Shown here piece after piece: positions 18,420 through 26,111 of a DNA stretch of 64,000 nt; the stretch's first letter is position 1; each line of letters opens with the position of its first letter. Under the pieces are notes generated by a model. That model saw only the letters and a list, made by a program, of their open reading frames with translations, did not search any database and was not told the origin of the DNA. The translations under genes were made by a program, and so were the position numbers. Location: assembly GCA_020638175.1 (NCBI GenBank), contig JACKJA010000002.1, positions 124,001 through 188,000 on the forward strand, read 5' to 3'. The DNA is from Rhodospirillales bacterium (GTDB lineage: Bacteria; Pseudomonadota; Alphaproteobacteria; Micavibrionales; Micavibrionaceae).

Positions 18420-20345
18420 ATGAAATACAACCTGTTCGAACCGGAAGAAACCGTAGGCTTTATCTGGCACAATCTGGTCGGTCGGCATCCGGGTCCTCCG
18501 ACTTTTCCATCTGCGGGCATTTCATTTGAAAATGTCGGCAGGAAAATAGGTGTTTTCTACCGCGCACTCGGCGGAGATTCCGGCGTAGACATCAAGGCCT
18601 CTTCGCCCGAAGCTACATCGTTCCGTATGAAATTCCGGGAGCGGCTCGGTAACGATACAGGCTATATCGCACAAGCCCGCTTTGACGGGGATACGCTGTT
18701 TTTACCGGAAAAACTCGATGCCCTGCCCGATGCCGACCTGAACCAAGAACTTTATTTCTGGCTGAGTGCGTGGGCTGCCACAGCGGGAGAACGCCTGCCT
18801 GAATATACGGGTGATGATCCCTTGCAAAGAGATATCGCCTACCTGCGCCATGTAAACGCGATAACACAGGAAACACTGACGCACTTTTCGGGATTGGAAG
18901 AACGCTACCATGATTTGCGGCAGGCTTTTCTCGAAACGCGGCCCCGGCGCAAACTCCCTCCGCAGGAAGAGGCTGTTGAAGCTGCCCTTATCCATTTGCT
19001 CGGTGGGCCGGAAACGGAAAGCGTCGATCTGCTGGATCCCGTGCTTCCCCTTAAAAACTGGACGGCGGATAAAAATTACAAGCCGCATATGCCGGTGTCC
19101 CTGTGGGGGGTTACACTGCCCCAACCAGAGCGGCAGGCCATCCGGCGCGAGGAAGAAGATGAAACAGAAGGCGCGACGCCGCAAGACGAAATCCGCCTGA
19201 ATAAAACCGTCAAAGCCCGCCGCCGGGATTCCGATCAAATAGAACGCAAAGATTCCATTTTGCTCTATCCGTTCAGCGCCCTGATGTCCTTTGCCGATAT
19301 GCTGAACATCAACCGTAAAGTCGAAGACGACGATCCCGATCAGGCGCAAAAGGCTTTGGAGGATCAGGATGAAATCGCTCTGTCTGATATTTCCAAGGTA
19401 CCGTCGACTCGGCTGAGTTTCGATCTGAATATGGCGCCGGAAGATATCGATACCGAACGCTTGTCTGGTGAGCATCTCTATCCCGAATGGGATTACCGGA
19501 AGAAGGACCATTACAAGGATTATTGCCGTGTTCTGGCCCATACGGCGCCGGAGGGAGAGGAAGGCTGGAAACCGGACGCTGCCTCGCAAAAACGAATCCG
19601 GGCCGTCCAGAGGCAATTTGAAGCCCTGCGTCCCCGGAGGGAAATTTTGCGTGGCCAGCTTGACGGTACGGAATTCGATATGGATGCCCTGATCCGTGCG
19701 CGCTGTGATCTACAGGCTAAAGGCGAAGGTTCGGACCGTATTTACCTACGCCCCCAAAACCAGACCCGAGATCTGGCTGTCAGTGTTCTGATTGACGTTT
19801 CGCGTTCGACCGAAAGCTGGATCGAGGGGCGGCAGGTGATTGATATTGAGCGCGAGGCGCTGGTTGCCCTGACCCAAGGGTTGGCAGCCTGCGGTGACGA
19901 ACACGCGATTTACAGCTTTTCATCCCTGAAGCGCGAGCGGGTGTTTGTCTCGACAATCAAGGGATTTGACGAGCCCTCCGGCCCGCGTATTCTTTCCCGC
20001 ATTGGCGCGATTAAGCCGAGCTTTTACACGCGGCTCGGTGGCGCGATCCGGCATGTGGCAAGCGAACTGGAAACGCGGCCCAATGCGTATCGCCTGTTAC
20101 TGGTTATCACCGACGGCAAGCCCAACGATCTGGATCATTACGAAGGACGCTACGGCATCGAGGATACAACCGAGGCCATCCGGGAAGTTCGGCGTAAGGG
20201 TCTGTCGGTTTTTGGCATTACCATTGATGCCAAGGCGCAAAATTACTTTCCTCATATTTTCGGGACAGGAGCCTATGCGATTATCTCCCACCCGGATAAA
20301 CTGACCCAGAACCTGCCGCAGCTCTACCGGCACCTTGTCGCTTGA
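18420..20345 (+). CDS. norD: NorD, VWA-domain NO reductase activation protein
   Basis: A 641-aa cytoplasmic protein with a C-terminal von Willebrand A domain (about 455-635) whose MIDAS motif is D-V-S-R-S-T (near 463-468), followed by T-R-L-G-G-A and T-D-G-K-P-N-D. The N-terminal two thirds form the NorD/CbbO-specific region, with an acidic central stretch. It works with NorQ to mature the NorB active site. It starts nine bases after norQ, and its stop is close to norE. Length and domain order are normal. Confidence 0.95.
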   Translation: MKYNLFEPEETVGFIWHNLVGRHPGPPTFPSAGISFENVGRKIGVFYRALGGDSGVDIKASSPEATSFRMKFRERLGNDTGYIAQARFDGDTLFLPEKLDALPDADLNQELYFWLSAWAATAGERLPEYTGDDPLQRDIAYLRHVNAITQETLTHFSGLEERYHDLRQAFLETRPRRKLPPQEEAVEAALIHLLGGPETESVDLLDPVLPLKNWTADKNYKPHMPVSLWGVTLPQPERQAIRREEEDETEGATPQDEIRLNKTVKARRRDSDQIERKDSILLYPFSALMSFADMLNINRKVEDDDPDQAQKALEDQDEIALSDISKVPSTRLSFDLNMAPEDIDTERLSGEHLYPEWDYRKKDHYKDYCRVLAHTAPEGEEGWKPDAASQKRIRAVQRQFEALRPRREILRGQLDGTEFDMDALIRARCDLQAKGEGSDRIYLRPQNQTRDLAVSVLIDVSRSTESWIEGRQVIDIEREALVALTQGLAACGDEHAIYSFSSLKRERVFVSTIKGFDEPSGPRILSRIGAIKPSFYTRLGGAIRHVASELETRPNAYRLLLVITDGKPNDLDHYEGRYGIEDTTEAIREVRRKGLSVFGITIDAKAQNYFPHIFGTGAYAIISHPDKLTQNLPQLYRHLVA

Positions 20346-20353
20346 GAGGTGAT

Positions 20354-20929
20354 ATGGACGAACGCACAATACAAAATAAAAATGAGGGATGGGGACCGCT
20401 CTCAACCCTGCCCGGCAACCCGATGATGTGGCTTTTAATCTGGAGCGAACTGTTGGTTTTCGGAGCCGGGTTCTTAGGGTTTGCCGTCGCCTTTAAATTG
20501 GATCCGGAAACATTTACAACTTCACAGGATACTTTGAACCGCCTTTATGGCGCGCTAAACACGATGGTACTGATTACCAGCGGCTTATGTGCGGCTTTGG
20601 CGGTGAACATGCAAGAACGCAAAAAAACGGCGCGGGCGCGTCTGTGGCTAGGCGGGGCATCTCTTTTAGGCGTTGTCTTTCTTGGTGTGAAATGGATCGA
20701 ATATGCTGATAAGATCACGCATGGCATCGGTATCGAAACGAACAATTTCTATACGCTCTATTTTCTCCTGACAGGGTTTCATTCCCTGCATGTCATTTTC
20801 GGAATTGTTATCCTCACCATTGTCGCGTGGAAAAACAGTCTTGAAAATATCGAGACCGGGGCCACCTTCTGGCATATGGTGGATTTGATCTGGATTATCC
20901 TGTTCCCGGTTATTTATCTGATGAGGTGA
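20354..20929 (+). CDS. norE: NorE, cytochrome c oxidase subunit III-like
   Basis: A 191-aa membrane protein with five predicted helices and COX3 features (T-G-F-H-S-L-H-V near 141; F-W-H-M-V-D-L-I-W near 173). NorE is needed for full NO reductase activity in some denitrifiers, although it is not part of the purified enzyme. The ATG at 20354 has GAGGTGAT upstream; a TTG 12 bases earlier overlaps norD but is a poorer choice. Followed directly by norF. Confidence 0.92.
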   Translation: MDERTIQNKNEGWGPLSTLPGNPMMWLLIWSELLVFGAGFLGFAVAFKLDPETFTTSQDTLNRLYGALNTMVLITSGLCAALAVNMQERKKTARARLWLGGASLLGVVFLGVKWIEYADKITHGIGIETNNFYTLYFLLTGFHSLHVIFGIVILTIVAWKNSLENIETGATFWHMVDLIWIILFPVIYLMR

Positions 20930-20934
20930 GACAT

Positions 20935-21213
20935 ATGAATAACTATCCCTCGGTGCGAATTTTGCTACTAGCTTGGGCAGCCATGATGATTCTGACGCTC
21001 GGAACTATGTTTGCCGGACAGGTTACAGAGCACATTTCCCTCAGTGCCCTATGGCTTGTGGTGCTGGCGGTGATTGCCGTATTCAAATCATCTTTTGTCC
21101 TGCACTATTACTTGAATTTACGAGTTGCTCCCCGTGAATGGAAAACGGCCTTCGACTTTTTCTTGATTGTACTATTGGCCACTATTGGGAGTATATTCAT
21201 TTGGCCCTCCTAA
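20935..21213 (+). CDS. norF: NorF-like small membrane protein (COX4 type)
   Basis: A 92-aa protein with three membrane helices and similarity in layout to cytochrome c oxidase subunit IV/NorF (S-F-V-L-H-Y-Y-L-N-L-R motif near 58). Its role in nor operons is accessory and poorly understood. The ATG at 20935 is preceded by GAGGTGA. An in-frame GTG at 20926 overlaps the norE stop and is an alternative. It is the last gene before the tRNA-Thr remnant. Confidence 0.85.
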   Translation: MNNYPSVRILLLAWAAMMILTLGTMFAGQVTEHISLSALWLVVLAVIAVFKSSFVLHYYLNLRVAPREWKTAFDFFLIVLLATIGSIFIWPS

Positions 21214-21284
21214 AACGCTGAACCGTCCTAATATGGCTTGGAAGGTCTCCAAAAAGCCCGCTAAAAGGTTCAAAAAAATCGCAG

Positions 21285-21327
21285 TGCGTGGGTCGGGTGT
21301 TCAAATCACCCCAGCGGCACTATTTCC
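21285..21327 (+). repeat. Partial tRNA-Thr copy (attachment-site-like)
   Basis: The 36 bases 21285-21320 are identical to 5524-5559, the 3' half of the tRNA-Thr gene from the anticodon stem through the acceptor stem, in the same orientation. One mismatch follows, then six more shared bases. The 5' half of the tRNA is absent here, so this is not a functional tRNA. The arrangement is that of the far attachment site of an element integrated in the tRNA. Confidence 0.93.
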
Positions 21328-21349
21328 TTCTTAAACATGAAACCACGGC

Positions 21350-22699
21350 TCATTGCGGAAACCCAAACACCTGTATAGACAGCCCGGCGGGGGTGTTATT
21401 CCGGATCTCGATCCGTGCCTTATGGGAGTCACAAATCCATTTAACCATCGCCAGCCCCAGACCGCTGCCTTGGGTTTTGCTTTTGCTCACCCGGTAGAAA
21501 CGATCGAAAATCTTATCCTTCTGATCGTCGGATACGCCCGGCCCCGTATCGGAAACATCCAGAATCACCTGCCCGTTATGCATGGCCAGTGAAACCCGTA
21601 TATCGCCCTTGTCCGGCGTAAATTTGATGGCGTTGTCAATCAGGTTTCGAAGCATGATTTGCAGGGCGTCTTTATTGCCTTTCAGCCTGATCCCGCGGGG
21701 GACGTCCGCCGTCAAGGCCTGCCCTTTTGCTTTGGCTAGCGGTGAGAACTCCGTCACGACCTCATCGACAAGGGTTGAAAAATCGACCACGGCAAAGGGC
21801 ATATCCTTACTTTGCAAACGCGCAAAGGACAAGAGCTGTTCGACCAGACGAACAGCCCGGTCAATAGAAGCGACAAGGTTCTCAAGTCCCTCTTTCTCTG
21901 CGTTTTCCGTTGTTTTTTTCAGAAGAACTTGTGCCTGCGTTTTCATCGCCGCCAACGGCGTGCGCAATTCATGGGCGGCGTTGTCTGTGAACTCACGCTC
22001 GCGCCGGATGCTCTCTTCCATCCGGACAAACAATTTATTCAGCGCCCCCACCAGAGGCGTAATCTCGCGGGGGATTAACGGCGCGCGCAAAGGCGAGAGA
22101 TCATCAATATCCCGCCGGTCAACAGCCACCGAAAGCAAGGAAAGAGGCTGCAGGCTTTTGGTTGTCCCCAGCCAGATCAAAAACAACAAAATGGGCACAA
22201 ACAGGCTAAAAGGAACGATGAGGCTTTCCGCAAGATCGAGGGTAATATCCATACGCACGTCCTGCTTCTCGGCAACTTCGACCGTTATGTTCGAATGCTC
22301 GCCGAAATAAACAAAAAACCGCCAGCGCTCACCGTTCAGCGTATGGTTGGAAAATCCCGGCGGCGCCCGGAAAGAGTCAAAACCGTGGGCACTAACCGAC
22401 TGGGTAACCAGCAAATTATCTTCCCATATTCTAAAAGCGATATTCTTCTCGTAGGGGTGTGTTGCCTTGCTGTCTTCAATTCCCAGCTCGATTTCATCTT
22501 TTTTGTGCTCGTCCAGTTCGTGCTCGGTCAACTGCAAAAGCAACTTGGCGGCATGGGCCAATTCCGCGTCGTATACCTCTTCGATTTCATACCAGGCATT
22601 CAACAACGCAAAACTGCCCACCGCCGCCCCGGTAATAACCAGCGGAACAGCGATCAGAGCCAAAATCCGTAACCTTAGTGAGTATTGTTTTCCATCCAT
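21350..22699 (-). CDS. Sensor histidine kinase (QseC/PmrB-like)
   Basis: A 449-aa inner-membrane kinase. It has two membrane helices (about 10-34 and 158-178) enclosing a periplasmic sensor of about 120 residues, then a HAMP-like linker. The H box F-T-D-N-A-A-H-E-L-R-T-P-L has phospho-His243. N, G1 and G2 boxes follow (R-N-L-I-D-N-A-I-K-F-T-P, D-T-G-P-G-V, G-S-G-L-G-L-A). It phosphorylates the response regulator encoded upstream, whose 3' end it overlaps by 25 bp. The periplasmic ligand cannot be predicted; QseC/PmrB relatives sense cations, pH or small molecules. Confidence 0.93.
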   Translation of the reverse strand: MDGKQYSLRLRILALIAVPLVITGAAVGSFALLNAWYEIEEVYDAELAHAAKLLLQLTEHELDEHKKDEIELGIEDSKATHPYEKNIAFRIWEDNLLVTQSVSAHGFDSFRAPPGFSNHTLNGERWRFFVYFGEHSNITVEVAEKQDVRMDITLDLAESLIVPFSLFVPILLFLIWLGTTKSLQPLSLLSVAVDRRDIDDLSPLRAPLIPREITPLVGALNKLFVRMEESIRREREFTDNAAHELRTPLAAMKTQAQVLLKKTTENAEKEGLENLVASIDRAVRLVEQLLSFARLQSKDMPFAVVDFSTLVDEVVTEFSPLAKAKGQALTADVPRGIRLKGNKDALQIMLRNLIDNAIKFTPDKGDIRVSLAMHNGQVILDVSDTGPGVSDDQKDKIFDRFYRVSKSKTQGSGLGLAMVKWICDSHKARIEIRNNTPAGLSIQVFGFPQ

Positions 22700-23352
22700 G
22701 GGGGTACCATATATCCTACGCCACGTACTGTCTTGATTAAATCCTTGCCCAGCTTTCGCCGCAAAGCCGAAATATGGACTTCGACCGTATTGCTTTCGAT
22801 GTCCCCGCTATTCCAGTCATAAACATGCTCTTCGATCTGGTTTTTACTGACGACCCTCCCCATGTGAGACATCAGGATCTCAAGAACAGCCAGTTCGCGC
22901 CCGGATAGTTTGACGGGCTTGCCGTCCCTGTTGACCTGTTTCCCCACCGGATCAAACACAAGGCCATCCCATGTGATGACCGGGGATGCCCGGCCCTGTG
23001 AGCGGCGGATCAAAGCGCCGCACCGCGCAATTAATTCATCAAGGTCAAACGGTTTAACCAGATAATCATCAGCTCCGGCATTCAGCCCTTCAATCCTGTG
23101 GTGAACAGCATCGCGAGCCGTCAAAAACAAAACCGGGCGCTCGTCACCTTCCGCCCTGATCTGCTGCAAAAAAGAGAGTCCGGACTGTCCCGGTAAATTA
23201 ATATCAAGGACAATCAAATCATAAGGGGTGGTTTCCAAAGCGACCTGCGCATCTTCGGCATTACAGCACCAATCCACGGCATAGGCCGTTTTCAAACCGG
23301 CCGCCGTAGCTTTCCCCAGCATTTCATCATCTTCAACCAATAACACGCGCAT
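22675..23352 (-). CDS. OmpR/PhoB-family response regulator (QseB/PmrA-like)
   Basis: A 225-aa protein with a receiver domain (1-115; acidic pair E7/D8/D9, phosphoacceptor D50 in V-L-D-I-N-L-P-G, conserved K in L-V-K-P-F-D) and a winged-helix DNA-binding domain (about 125-220; S-N-T-V-E-V-H-I-S-A-L-R-R-K-L). The start M-R-V-L-L-V-E-D-D at 23352 was chosen because the receiver fold begins there; the ORF extends 26 codons upstream without homology. It is the partner of the overlapping kinase and the likely regulator of the neighbouring gene set, by position. Confidence 0.94.
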   Translation of the reverse strand: MRVLLVEDDEMLGKATAAGLKTAYAVDWCCNAEDAQVALETTPYDLIVLDINLPGQSGLSFLQQIRAEGDERPVLFLTARDAVHHRIEGLNAGADDYLVKPFDLDELIARCGALIRRSQGRASPVITWDGLVFDPVGKQVNRDGKPVKLSGRELAVLEILMSHMGRVVSKNQIEEHVYDWNSGDIESNTVEVHISALRRKLGKDLIKTVRGVGYMVPPWMENNTH

Positions 23353-23371
23353 TCGGGATATCCTGTCTTTG

Positions 23372-23947
23372 CTATTCCACCGGCACCTGAACACCCAGTG
23401 TTTCAAGTAAATGATAATAAACCCACACAATCAGAACAAAAACGGCCACCGTTACAATAACCTTGTGTTTAAAGCCGTGCTTGTGATGATAAACCCGGTC
23501 CTTGTGTGAAATCACGTCCAGCATCTCGTCACCAAAACGAATGGATAAAAACGTCCCCACAGCACAAAGACCGATGATGCTCCAATAAGGCCATGGCGTA
23601 ATCAGAATTTTATGGAACAGCGATGTCAGCACTGTTTTATCGTAAACATCCGGGAAAAAAGATAATGAAACAACGTTGAGCGTAATAGCAACAATCCAGA
23701 CAAACACCTCCAGAATGAACATGCGCACCCCTGTAATCAGCCTGACCGGAAAGTCGATCAAAAAACCGGCATCCGCCACCGGCGTACAGAGAACAAAAAA
23801 GCTCCAGGTCAATCCCGATACCATCCCGCCCGTAGCCATGCCGTATTTCCAGCTCAAATAAAGAAAATAAGACACAAAAACCAGAAGAAGGAGGAGAAAT
23901 TTAAAAAACTCCTCCCGCCGGGTCTGGTGCTCTAGAAGTGCTTTCAT
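23372..23947 (-). CDS. Conserved-looking membrane protein of unknown function
   Basis: A 191-aa protein with about five membrane helices. Recognisable stretches are T-P-V-A-D-A-G-F-L-I-D-F-P-V-R near 56 and a His-rich loop, V-Y-H-H-K-H-G-F-K-H-K, near 152, which could bind metal. I recognise no family. It lies between the TPR protein and the response regulator, all on the same strand with short gaps, so it probably belongs to the same transcription unit. Confidence 0.7.
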   Translation of the reverse strand: MKALLEHQTRREEFFKFLLLLLVFVSYFLYLSWKYGMATGGMVSGLTWSFFVLCTPVADAGFLIDFPVRLITGVRMFILEVFVWIVAITLNVVSLSFFPDVYDKTVLTSLFHKILITPWPYWSIIGLCAVGTFLSIRFGDEMLDVISHKDRVYHHKHGFKHKVIVTVAVFVLIVWVYYHLLETLGVQVPVE

Positions 23948-23964
23948 CTGTTCGTGATCTTGCC

Positions 23965-24672
23965 TCAGTTATATACTTCTTCTTTTACATCTTTCATCTT
24001 TTCCTGCGCTTGCACAAGAGCGGCCTGAATTTCCTGACGGCGACCGGCATCGGCCAAAGGACGGTCCGGTCTGGGGGCAGCCTGCAGAGCCCGCTGCAAA
24101 ACAGGGATTGCTTCCTCATAGCGCCCGTCTTTCAACAGGAAATCACCGTAAAAGAAATTCGGGTCAATACCTGTCGGATTAATTGCCAGCGCCTTTTTCA
24201 GGTTCTTTTCGGCTTCCTCGTCATCGCCAAAGGAAATCGGCCAACCCGGCACCTGATAATACAACGATCCCAGACTCGTATAAGCCGACCCATCCAGCGC
24301 CCGGTCGTTTATCGCCAGCGCCGATTCCAGCAAAGCTTTGGCCTTCTTTACTTTTGGCAACCCGGACATACTTTTGGTAATCCCGGCATCGGTCGACAAC
24401 ACAATCCCTTCCCAGATTTTAGGTTCCGGATTTTGCGGGAAAGAGGCGCTGACCTGCTCAGCGTATTTCTCCAGCTTGGCAATATCCGCCAGTTTCGTGT
24501 CCTTGTCCGGCACTTGGTATTTGATCCGCGCCCATTCCTTTTGAATCCGGGCGATATAATCCCCCATCTGTAATTGCGTTTGTTGCGCATTCATGGCCAC
24601 CGGCTCTGCTTGCTGGGCAAGGGCCGGCGTGCTCATAAACACCACAAGGGCCAAGGTAAGTATCTGTTTCAT
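23965..24672 (-). CDS. Secreted TPR-repeat protein
   Basis: A 235-aa periplasmic protein with a signal peptide (MKQILTLALVVFMSTPALA, cleaved before Q-Q-A-E-P) and a central region of tetratricopeptide-like helices. The clearest are K-A-K-A-L-L-E-S-A-L-A-I-N and E-A-E-K-N-L-K-K-A-L-A-I-N-P, then Y-E-E-A-I-P-V-L-Q-R-A-L. TPRs bind other proteins. A GGAG ribosome site precedes the ATG. It lies 19 bp below the SDR gene and shares its strand, suggesting a periplasmic partner in the same pathway. Function unknown. Confidence 0.8.
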   Translation of the reverse strand: MKQILTLALVVFMSTPALAQQAEPVAMNAQQTQLQMGDYIARIQKEWARIKYQVPDKDTKLADIAKLEKYAEQVSASFPQNPEPKIWEGIVLSTDAGITKSMSGLPKVKKAKALLESALAINDRALDGSAYTSLGSLYYQVPGWPISFGDDEEAEKNLKKALAINPTGIDPNFFYGDFLLKDGRYEEAIPVLQRALQAAPRPDRPLADAGRRQEIQAALVQAQEKMKDVKEEVYN

Positions 24673-24691
24673 GGTTTTCTCTCCTCTTTTT

Positions 24692-25447
24692 CTATGAAGC
24701 TTTTTGTGATTTCAACATTTCATCGGCAACATCGCGTTTTTCCAGCAAACCGCTATCAATCACACGCGGCAACAGAGCATTAATCCGGGCAAACAGCGAT
24801 TCAGGAAATCCTATATAGACATCCTTTTTATCTTTCAGGATCGCATCGACAATGATATCGGCAACCTTTTCCGGACTGTCATGCGTAATATGAACGCGCT
24901 TGTGGAAATCATCGACAATCCCGCCGCTCATCGCCGTATCGACGGCGCGCGGCGCGATATAGGTAACGCTCAGCCCCTTGCCGTCATATTCGCGGCGCAA
25001 ACCCTCGCTAAAGTTTTTCAGGCCCGCTTTCGTCGCCGAATACACTGTAAAATGCGGCATCGCCAACGAACCAACAATCGAACCGATATTGACAATTTGC
25101 CCACCGCCCCGCCGGATCATACCGGGAATAACAGCTTGCGCCAGCCGGATCGGGGCTTCCAGATTAACGCGCAACAGCGCCTCGACATTCCCCGCCTGTT
25201 GATCCGTCGTTGTCCCGAAATAGATCAACCCGGCATTATTAAGCAAGACGTCAACATCCATTTTCGCCAGTTTCGCGCAAAGATCGCTCAACCCGGCCGG
25301 ATCGGATAAATCGGCCTGAATATCATTATCGCTCTTGCGCCCTACTGTTGTGACACGCGCACCGGCCTGCTTCACCCGCTCCAGCAACTCACAACCGATA
25401 CCGCCGGTCGCCCCGGTCAGAACCACATGTTTACCTTTAAGCTGCAT
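24692..25447 (-). CDS. Short-chain dehydrogenase/reductase (SDR)
   Basis: A 251-aa classical SDR. It has the nucleotide-binding T-G-A-T-G-G-I-G motif near 11-18, the N-N-A-G motif and catalytic Ser-Tyr-Lys (S in N-I-G-S-I-V-G, then Y-S-A-T-K). A basic residue after the second beta strand (V-G-R-K) hints at NADP(H). The start M-Q-L-K-G-K at 25447 has GGAGG six bases upstream, better than the ATG 21 bases earlier. It overlaps the end of the diiron-oxidase gene by about 11 bp. It probably reduces or oxidises the product of its neighbours; the substrate is unknown. Confidence 0.9.
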   Translation of the reverse strand: MQLKGKHVVLTGATGGIGCELLERVKQAGARVTTVGRKSDNDIQADLSDPAGLSDLCAKLAKMDVDVLLNNAGLIYFGTTTDQQAGNVEALLRVNLEAPIRLAQAVIPGMIRRGGGQIVNIGSIVGSLAMPHFTVYSATKAGLKNFSEGLRREYDGKGLSVTYIAPRAVDTAMSGGIVDDFHKRVHITHDSPEKVADIIVDAILKDKKDVYIGFPESLFARINALLPRVIDSGLLEKRDVADEMLKSQKAS

Positions 25448-26111
25448 TTTGCACCTCCGCTTTGTCATGAGGGATAGACCGCATCACATCGGCAAACAAA
25501 TGAAACGTATCCTTTGCCACCTCGATAATCGCCGCCTGATCGTCTGGATCGTCAATCCTGTTAACCAGCGTCTTGAAGAAATCCATATGTTCAATATCCA
25601 GAGAACCGTGAGAAAACAGGTAAGTAAACGCGCTCTGCGGCAATTCCAGACTTTTTTTCACGGCGTCCGCACCATGAGTGGCAATTTGCATACTGGTGCT
25701 CTCCAGCATGAAGACCATCCCTAAAAAGCCAACCGGATTCTTGCGGGTCAGGTACGTATAGTTATAGTCCACCAACACTTCCGTCGCGAGATTGGGCTTG
25801 CTGGCCCGCGCGGCATCCTTATCGCCCCCGGCGGCGGCAATATCGTTCAAGATCCATTCTTCATGACCGATTTCTTCCTTGAGATATTCAACAATCGGTT
25901 TGTGCAACCAGTGTTTCGCCTCCGGCATCTGGGCCCCCATCGTCATCAGGAAAGGCACCGTATGCTTGACGTGATGATAGGCCTGCGTCAGATAGGCAAT
26001 ATATGTCTCACGGGAAATGTTCCCCGCCAGCCCATCCGTGAGTTGCGGCACGGTGTAAAGTTCCTGCCGCGCGCTTTCCGTTTCCTTAACCAGCCGATCG
26101 TAAAAGCTCAT
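25437..26111 (-). CDS. Haem-oxygenase-like diiron oxidase/oxygenase (HDO, TenA/PqqC-like fold)
   Basis: A 224-aa all-helical protein. It carries the ligand pattern of non-haem diiron HDO enzymes: E80-x-x-H83, E137, then H168-x-x-x-D172-x-x-H175. That set distinguishes it from cofactor-free TenA thiaminases. HDO enzymes include UndA (alkene-forming decarboxylase), SznF/RohS (N-oxygenases) and BesC (C-C cleavage), so an oxidative step on an acyl or amino substrate is plausible. The start ATG lies 26 bp inside the AMP-ligase gene. I am confident of the metal site and not of the reaction. Confidence 0.85.
   Translation of the reverse strand: MSFYDRLVKETESARQELYTVPQLTDGLAGNISRETYIAYLTQAYHHVKHTVPFLMTMGAQMPEAKHWLHKPIVEYLKEEIGHEEWILNDIAAAGGDKDAARASKPNLATEVLVDYNYTYLTRKNPVGFLGMVFMLESTSMQIATHGADAVKKSLELPQSAFTYLFSHGSLDIEHMDFFKTLVNRIDDPDDQAAIIEVAKDTFHLFADVMRSIPHDKAEVQNAA

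Noticed and set aside
15756..21213. A complete denitrification cluster
   Set aside because: Only NO reductase and nnrS are present; no nar, nap, nir or nos genes in this window, so NO detoxification is the safer reading.
5487..21327. An active prophage or integrative conjugative element
   Set aside because: No integrase, phage structural, conjugation or transposase gene is seen between the tRNA repeats.
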